A stretch of DNA of 64,000 bases, taken from Gracilaria gracilis. Its lineage: Eukaryota > Rhodophyta > Florideophyceae > Gracilariales > Gracilariaceae. Within the stretch, counting starts at the first letter, position 1; each line of letters begins with the position of its first letter. Made by a program: the position numbers and the translations under genes. Shown here piece after piece: positions 57,929 through 64,000 of this stretch. Under the pieces are notes generated by a model. The model was not told the origin of the DNA, did not search any database, and saw only the letters and a program-made list of their open reading frames with translations. The stretch covers positions 992,001 through 1,056,000 of the forward strand of contig JARGSG010000013.1 in NCBI GenBank assembly GCA_030374805.1, given 5' to 3'.

Positions 57929-58444
57929 TATGTCGAGTTTGTTGGATGCTGTGAGGATATATTGTGCTACAAGAGAGTAGGGGAGAGATGCTTAAGTAGA
58001 GAACGGCGTTGCCGATGTATACATCGATAAAGTGGTTTCAGAGGGAAAGATAGTTTTTATGACTAAGTGGTGGAAAGAATGAGGTAGGTGGGTATGAAGG
58101 GATTAGGACTGATGAATGTATTTATGAAAAGAGATGTGTCGAAATGAATTATAAAGGGGAATATTTAATGGTAAGGAGTTTAGGAACGGGCGCTGTGGAT
58201 TGGTTTTGTGGAATGGTACTGAAAGGAAAAAACGAAAATATGGAAGTATCTGGGAGAAATGGATTTTTTGGGGAATGGCGGGAAATTGAGGTATAGAAAA
58301 TTGTCATACAAAAAGGCCTGCGGTGTAGAGGGGTGTGTGGCTACGAGTGTAACGGCTGTGATCAGGGGTGGCAAGGACGAGGGTTGTGGTAAGTCGCTCA
58401 GGCCTCTTCAAGTCATTTATCGCCTGACGCCGTCTTTTCTCGGG
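57929..58444. promoter_or_regulatory. Divergent promoter region between reductase-like and coiled-coil genes (D)
   Basis: About 515 bp between diverging genes, equivalent to 2495-3055 but with little sequence similarity. Promoter role inferred from layout. Confidence 0.4.
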
Positions 58445-59375
58445 ATGTCGAATGGATACGTTGGTGACGAGGAGCTAATGGCTCTGCTTCATAGGACGGA
58501 AGTGCCAGAGACGCCACCGCGAGAGGGAGGGGGGGGGGGAATGAGGGGGTTTGTGTGAGTCAGAGGATCTGTAATGGGGATGGGGATGGAGGAAGAGGAC
58601 CGGAGAGAAGGTTTATGGGGGAGATGGAGGAACGGGTGGGGAAGCTTGGAGGAGTTCGAAGGAGCACTTCGACGACATGCTGTGGGAGATGGTGGCAGAC
58701 ATGGGAGGGGTGGTGCTGAGGGTGTCGGAGGTTGGGGTGCCGATGGAATTGATTTCGACGATTCGGGAGAGGATGAAGTTGACTGGGGTGGAGGCTGTGG
58801 GACATGTGAATGGGAAGTTGGGGTGCGTGGGGAGGGAGATGGGGAGGCTGCGAAAGGAGAACATTGGGCTCAAGGGTAGGGTTGAAGTGTTAGAAGAGCA
58901 AGTGGGACAGGTGGAGAAGGCGTGCAAATTGCTGATGGAGTTGAAGGAAATGATGAGGAGAGGGGGAGTAGGGGTGGAAGAGAGAGCAGGTAAAGGGTCG
59001 CCTGTGACGCCTGGTTCTCGGGGTGGGCGGGGGAGTGTGAGGGAGAGGGAGGGAGAAGAGAAGGGAGAAGAAGGTGTGGGGAGTCGACTGAAGAAGAGAA
59101 GGAAGGGTGGGGTGATGGTGGACGAGGATGGGAGGGTGTTTGTGCCGCCGCAGCTCTCGGGTGGCGCGCCGTTGCTGGGTTTCGGGAGTGCGGCGGCGGC
59201 TGCGAGGACAGCAGAGCGTATATTAGAGGAGCAGGAGTAGAAGAGGTTGGGAGGGGTTGGAAGCCACTTTGGGGCTAGGAGGGTTTACCAGAATGGGGAG
59301 AGTTGTCCGTTGGACTTCTCTAACTTCACGTTTAGGGAAACTGAGACTCAGGATTCGAATTCCGAGTTTAAGTGA
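58445..59375 (+). pseudogene. Coiled-coil protein gene (element D)
   Basis: Start MSNGYVGDEELMALLHRTEV at 58445. Conserved features are MEERVGKL-type heptads, IGVPMELISTIRERMKL-like helix, LRKENIGLKGRVEVLEEQVG (58850-58910), a basic patch KKRRKGGVMVDEDGRV, then FGSAAAAARTAERILEEQE. The conserved end FRETETQDSNSEF lies after a stop at 59240. Frame changes occur in the first third. The family is unknown; the coiled coil suggests an oligomeric partner protein. Confidence 0.55.
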
Positions 59376-59603
59376 TTTTGACGACTGCGACGAGTGTGAG
59401 GTAACGGGCAGTGGCGCACGAACTGCAAACTAGCATACAACTTCAACAAATGGAGTTCAACTGCGGCACGTGGAAATGCGATTTCGAAAAAAAAATTTTG
59501 CCTTGCCAACTAGTGCAATTTGCGAAATTGCTAGTTTTTTCGGACTTTTATTTTCAGAACTAGCCATCTAGCATAGTAAACTATCATTCCGAGAACACCG
59601 ACG
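59376..59603. repeat. Right terminus of element D
   Basis: Subterminal CTAG-type motifs near 59430, 59509, 59530, 59561 and 59569, then GAGAACACCGACG. Inverted partner of the left terminus in the outer 20-25 bp. Confidence 0.8.
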
Positions 59604-59965
59604 CAGCTCTCTCCATTCTCGTACACCCTCCTCGCCCCAGAAAGGCTCCCCATACCACCCATCACCCATCCCATCCTCTGCTCCCTCTGCACTTCCAGTA
59701 TGCGCTCCGCCGTCTGCACCGCATGCGCCGCACTTCGAAACCCAGTCAACGTCGCAACCCGCAGCCACGGCCGCACCTCCTCTCCTGCCACCTTCCCTCC
59801 CTCCTTGCATCTGTTCTTCAAGCGACCACCCACTTCCTTAGTCTTTGGCGTCACAGGCGATTCCTTCTCAACCTTCATTCTCTCTTGGCACAACTTCCTC
59901 CCACCTCCCCTCCTGACCCCGTCAGCATCCCCTTCATCTCCACCAACAACACAACAACAACCGCG
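59604..59965 (-). pseudogene. Inverted coiled-coil gene fragment (element F)
   Basis: Minus-strand reading gives KESPVTPKTKE, then TGFRSAAHAVQTAERILEVQ and SGARRVYENGES, the C-terminal third of the coiled-coil protein. It is divergent from the other copies and lies in the wrong orientation beside the dioxygenase fragment. Confidence 0.7.
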
Positions 59966-60836
59966 CCTTTTCCAAGAGAACCAAACGAAATGGAATCCCA
60001 TCATCAACGCGGGGGAAGGAAAGGATGCTGGAGACAGGATGCAGGACATTGGACGACACCTAACGACCAAGAAGGTGATTGTTGATTGCATAAAATCTGG
60101 TGAAAAGATTGCGATGGTGGTGAGAAAGCGGCCGTTGTTGGATGCGAGGTTTGGGCAAATTCCATCGGCTCTTCGCCTTTGTAACATCAGCAGAGCGAAG
60201 AAAAGGATGTATGTGCCGGAGACCGGATGGTGTGTGTTGTGTACGAGTGAGGGATGCCCAAGGTAGATGTTGCAGACTGATTTTCGAGGGTTGACGAAAG
60301 TGGAGGGGGATAAGGGAGATATTCCGGGGTTCTTCGTGACGGCCTCTCGGGGGAGTTCGTTTATGATATGGGTTTGGGAGAGGTCATATAATATGTATGT
60401 GACAGATGACAAGAGTTTGAGGAGGTTATCACGTACAATGATTGTGATGAAGATCAGGGTTTCGACTTACTCTGTGTCTATTGGGAGAGGGGATGTGTTT
60501 CATGCGGGAACTGGGTACATGGATGCGTTGGTGAAATAGAATTGCTTAAGGTATCACATGTACTTTGTAACAGAAGAATACAAGCTCCCTGATGCGGTGC
60601 ACAGGGAGCTAGCGTTTTGGCCAAAGTTCGTAGATGAGGACTTTGGGCTAGGAGAAGACCCAAAAGACCAGCTCGAAGATGATGAAGGTTTGGAGAAAGA
60701 AAGTGAAATGGAAGATATAGAATATGAAGAGGACGAGAACAAAGAGGAAGATGAAGATATGTCAGGAGGCCATGCTGAGAATACAGATGGGTATTACGAG
60801 AAAAAAAGGGTGATGATGGATGACGACGATGAGTAG
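59966..60836 (+). pseudogene. 2OG dioxygenase half (element F)
   Basis: Starts at FQENQTKWNPIINAGEGKDA and continues through MVVRKRPLLDARFGQIPSAL to the HxD region, which here reads QTDF after a stop, so the iron ligand His is lost. GRGDVFHAGTGYMDALVK is kept. The acidic tail ends at 60836. No start codon or N-terminal half is present. Confidence 0.7.
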
Positions 60837-60999
60837 TTATAATGTAGCACTTATAGTGTTGTGTGTGTTCGTGATAGAGATATTACATAAGAAGTGAACA
60901 TTTGATTTGTTTAACCAGTAATTTAAAAAGAATTGAAGAACGAAAAGAGGTTTTGTGTGTAGTTGCAATGAGCAAAAGGTTTACAATTTGTTCTAATTA
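60837..60999. other. Convergent 3' spacer, element F
   Basis: Nearly identical to 1504-1664. No gene is seen. Confidence 0.5.
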
Positions 61000-61831
61000 C
61001 TAGAGAATGTCATGTCTAAGAACATTGACATAGTTGATGTGGAAAGAGGCAGGGTCCTGCCTTCCAGTTAATTTTTCATCTGCGGAGGTGCGATAGAAGT
61101 AAGCATTTCTGGATTCATACTCCGAGAAAGAGGGTGGGAATTTAGTAAGGTTGCTGCCGTATTCCAGAAGGGATTCCCCTGTAGGAGGGATATTGAAGGA
61201 GAGACCTGTGTTGGAGGTGACTATCTCAAGAAGCTCCTTCATTGTAGTTGAGACAACTGTTTTGTACTTGGTAGCCACTTCATGCATGGTAACGAATCCA
61301 AATGAAGAACCGACCAGATTGAAGGAAGAGATCCAAACGAGCTTTTGGGAGTAAGACTTGGAAAAGGCGATTTCGTCGACGATACTGAAAGTAAGACCTG
61401 CGGTCCAGAGGCGTTCAGCTATTGCCAGAGCTCACTTACCGGTGGCTGTGGTTAGACCATTGGAAGAGAGGGGCGTGACACCATCCAGTGGGGAGGCGCC
61501 GACAGTGGGAACGGCGATGTAAAGAGCGGATCGTGTGCAGTGTTCAATTACGTGTTGGGAAAGGATGGGAAGAATGTGACCATTCTGGATGAAAACCAGA
61601 TCTTCTGCTCGTGATGCTGGGCAAGATAGAATTACTCTTTCGAGAAGGTCGTTACTGCCACAGAAGAAGATTGGACCTTGTGGAAAGCAATCTGCGGAAA
61701 TGAAGTCTTCGATGGAGAGAAAGGTGTCTTGAAGGGAACCATTGTTGTAAAGCATGATGCCTTTACGGCCTGTACCTACCACAACAGCTGGGATGATTGT
61801 AGAACGGAGGAAAGATGATTGGGAGCCCTTT
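61000..61831 (-). pseudogene. Reductase-like gene (element F)
   Basis: Nearly identical to the A and C copies. The dinucleotide loop reads VVVGTGRKGIMLYNN. One stop follows TATGK near 61435. The usual start codon (MSSQSSS in A) is not present at the equivalent place. The C-terminal 95 codons (61287-61000) are open. Confidence 0.6.
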
Positions 61832-62391
61832 GCGACGAGTTTGTTTGATTGAAGGTATGGGCTGTTGGAAGCTGTTGGGTGCTGGTAGCTGTGAAAGGAG
61901 AGCGGTCTACATTCAAAAAGGGCGAGGAAGAGTTGAAGTACATAACTAGGCTGTCGTTTTGGTCATAAAAAAATTGTTCCAGGGGACAAGGGAATTTGTA
62001 TGATTCGGTTAAGGAAACAAATGGGCAGCAGGGCTGTAGAGGAGGTAGGGTGGAAGAGTGTGTTTATGAGAAGGTATGCAGTGAAGTAAAGCATAGAAAG
62101 TAAGAGTTTATGGTACCGTTGGTACTTGAGAGGTTGTCCATCGGGGGCTTTAATTGGATATGGTATGGACCTAAGTTGGGAAAATGTGAAGATTTCTAAG
62201 AAAAAATAGAAATTGTGCCGAGTGGCGAGAACTTGGAGAAGAGATATAAAGGGTACAAATGGTTGTGCAGCGCAAGTTGGTGTGTGGCCGACAGTGCCAC
62301 GGGTGTGCGGAGTGGAGAGGAGTGCTGCAACTGTTGCGTTCACCTCGCTTGTTGTTATCTCTGTCATCGTGAACCACTGTTTATTTCGGGG
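61832..62391. promoter_or_regulatory. Divergent promoter region (element F)
   Basis: Closely similar to 2495-3055 of A. No gene is seen. Confidence 0.45.
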
Positions 62392-63355
62392 ATGTCGAAT
62401 GGGTAAGTCGAAGACGAAGAGCTAGTGGCTCTGCTTCACCGGACGGAGGTACCAGAGACGCCAGCGGGAAGGAAGGAGGGGGTTGGGGAAAAGGTCTGCA
62501 TGGAGGAGAAGGAGGGGAATGGGGATGGAGAGGGGGGTGGGGGTGATGGGGGTGGAGAGGATGGAGGGGATGGAGGACCAGAGAGGCGGTTTGCGGCGGA
62601 GATGGAGGAGCGGTTGAGGAGGCTTGGAGAAGATCTGAAGGAGAATTTGCACGACTTGCTTTCTGAGATGGTGGGTGAGATGGGAGGGGTGCTGCTGAGT
62701 GTGTCGGGGATTGGGGTGCCAATGGATTTGATTTCGACGATTAGGAAAAGGATGAAGTTGGCTGGAATGCGGACTGGGAAGGCATGTGAGTAGGATGGTG
62801 GAGTGCGTTGAGAGGGAGATGGTGAAGCTGAGAAGGGAGAATAGGGGGTTGAAGGGACGTGTGGAGGTGTTGGGGGCGCCAGTGGGACAGGTGGAGAAGG
62901 CGTGCCAATTGTTGTTGGCGGTGATGGAGCTGGTGAGGGAAGGAGGGGTTGGGAGGAAGGAAGGAAGAGAGAAAGGGTCACCCGTGACGCCAGGCTCTCG
63001 TGGTGGACGTGGGTGTGTGAGGGGGAGAAGCGGAGAAGGGAATGGAGGGGAGGTTGGGGGAAGTCGGCTGAGGAAGAGGCAAAAGGGTGGGGTGATGCTA
63101 GACGAGGACGGAGAGATGTGTGTGCCGCGCCACCTATCGGGTGGGGTGCCACTAGTTGGGTTTGGTAGTGCGGCGGCGGCTGTGCAAACGGCGAAGCGCA
63201 TACTGGAGAAGCAGGAGGAGAAGAGGCTGGGAGGGGTTGGTAGCTGGTTTGGGGCTAGGAGGGTGTACGAGAATGGAGAGAGTCTTCCATTGGAATTCCT
63301 CAACTTGATATTTAGGGAAACTGAAACTCATGATCCGAATACAGGGTTCGTATGA
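62392..63355 (+). pseudogene. Coiled-coil protein gene (element F)
   Basis: MSNG is followed by an in-frame TAA, then VEDEELVALLHRTEVPETP (from 62425). Coding continues with RRFAAEMEERLRRLGEDLKE, GIGVPMDLISTIRKRMKLAG, LRRENRGLKGRVEVLGAPVG and FGSAAAAVQTAKRILEKQEE, ending FRETETHDPNTGFV at 63355. Two long open segments (62425-62793 and 62786-63355) in different frames make this the least broken copy of this gene. Confidence 0.6.
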
Positions 63356-63379
63356 GGGAGCGCTAGTGCGGTGTTCGTA

Positions 63380-63626
63380 AGTTTTTAGAGTGTTTTTGAC
63401 AGGTGTGGGGAATGTAAAGCTACGGGAAATGGCAGAAGAACTCCAAACTAGCATTCAACTCCAGTAGCTGAAGTTTGAACTTCACTGAACGGAAGCGTAA
63501 TTTCCAAAAAGAATTTTGTTTTTCCTTTCCAACTAGCGTAAACTGCAATAATGCTAGTTTTTTCGGACTTTTATTTTCACAACTAGAGATCTAGCATACT
63601 AAACTAGCATTCCAAAAACACCGACG
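63380..63626. repeat. Right terminus of element F
   Basis: CTAG-type subterminal motifs and an end reading ACTAGCATTCCAAAAACACC then GACG. Very similar to 4060-4270. Confidence 0.75.
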
Positions 63627-64000
63627 GTGTGCTCAAGCGTTTAAGGTATGAAAACGCAGGTTAGTACCTTTCAAACTCCATGACGACCTGGATGAATGGT
63701 GAAGGTGTAATCTTGGAATCGAGCCCAGCCTACAGTCCAGAGTCAAATGGATAGGCAGAGAGACTCAAACGAATTCTCAATGACAAGGCTCCGACCATGC
63801 TCAGATCGATTGAAGGGACTCCCCACCGCCCTCAAAAGTGGGCAGGGCTGTCAATACAGCGAACAACTTACGGAATCGAACATTTGTTCGACGAGAAGGC
63901 CATCCCGACATAACTCCAGTACAAGCCTTCACTGGCATGAAGCCGGACATATCTCACCTGCGAACATTTGGGGCACAGTGTTGTGTGAACATTCCCAAAG
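63627..64000 (+). mobile_element. Ty1/copia-like integrase fragment (fossil, cut by window edge)
   Basis: Plus-strand reading gives YSPESNG, then AERLKRILNDKAPTMLR, and further on MKPDISHLRTFGAQCCVNIP. These are the order and motifs of the integrase region of Ty1/copia polyproteins (the P-x-x-NG, AER-x-NR and KPDISHLR-x-FG blocks). It is broken, of unknown age, and continues beyond the window. Confidence 0.75.

Larger units (their letters stand above)
40457..59603 (+). mobile_element. Element D: complete giant Plavaka-like DNA transposon (19.1 kb)
   Basis: Both termini are present: CGTCGGTGTTATCGGAATGC at 40457 and its inverted partner ending GAGAACACCGACG at 59603. Six genes lie between them as described in the summary. 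Known CACTA-like elements usually start with CACTA or CACTG; these ends start CGTCGGTG, so the assignment rests on the transposase. No convincing target-site duplication flanks it (ACCTAATG on the left, CAGCTCTC on the right). All genes except the reductase-like one carry breaks, so it is no longer autonomous. Confidence 0.85.
59604..63626 (+). mobile_element. Element F: rearranged right end of a further copy (possibly of E)
   Basis: It begins with an inverted piece of coiled-coil gene, joined at about 59966 to the dioxygenase half of the ParB/dioxygenase gene. The reductase-like gene, coiled-coil gene and right terminus follow. Because E stops in the ParB-like gene at the left edge of D and F resumes in the same gene downstream, E and F may be one element split by D, with loss and inversion at the breakpoint. 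Confidence 0.65.

Noticed and set aside
40457-59603. Polinton/Maverick or virus-like identity for the large element
   Set aside because: No protein-primed DNA polymerase, packaging ATPase, retroviral-type integrase or capsid-like gene was found between the ends; the transposase is Plavaka-like.
40449-59611. Target-site duplication flanking element D
   Set aside because: Flanks ACCTAATG and CAGCTCTC do not match at any length from 2 to 8 bp.

Overview
The window is eukaryotic, wall-to-wall transposable-element DNA. I found no host gene, tRNA or rRNA in 64 kb. The lineage cannot be fixed from the sequence. A Plavaka-type transposase and Ty3/gypsy and Ty1/copia pieces, at medium GC, would fit a repeat-rich fungus or an alga such as a florideophyte red alga; that is a guess.

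The main content is at least four copies or part-copies of one very large DNA transposon, apparently nested and joined to each other. The reference copy, here called D (40457-59603, about 19.1 kb), has both termini. They are inverted repeats starting CGTCGGTGTT, followed by subterminal arrays of AACTAGC/GCTAGTT. Gene order in D is: Plavaka-like DDE transposase (+), basic coiled-coil protein of unknown function (-), beta-class DNA amino-methyltransferase fused to a SET-like domain (-), a 2.4 kb hairpin-rich spacer, a ParB-like/2OG-Fe(II) dioxygenase fusion (+), a Rossmann reductase-like protein (-), and a coiled-coil protein (+).

Layout by region. A (1-4270) is the right-hand third of a copy. 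4271-4604 is a short gap holding an old retroelement protease fragment. B (4605-12813) is the left half of a copy, cut inside its methyltransferase gene by the right end of C. C (12814-28670) is an inverted copy that has lost its left end. E (28671-40456) starts in the spacer and runs into the ParB-like gene; its spacer holds a Ty3/gypsy LTR retrotransposon (29267-37652, TATCT target duplication). D follows. F (59604-63626) is a rearranged right end, possibly the far side of E. 63627-64000 is the edge of a Ty1/copia-like element.

As a system, the element pairs a transposase with a DNA methyltransferase carrying a SET-like domain, and with a ParB-like protein fused to a 2OG-Fe(II) dioxygenase. 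The last two genes are divergently transcribed from a shared spacer packed with near-perfect 75-79 bp palindromes. A writer-and-eraser cassette for DNA and chromatin marks, carried by the transposon, is a reasonable inference but unproven. Strand composition (pyrimidine-rich left half, purine-rich right half) switches at this spacer regardless of gene direction, as it does around replication origins. All copies are decayed. The reductase-like gene of D (57095-57928) is the only complete, unbroken gene.
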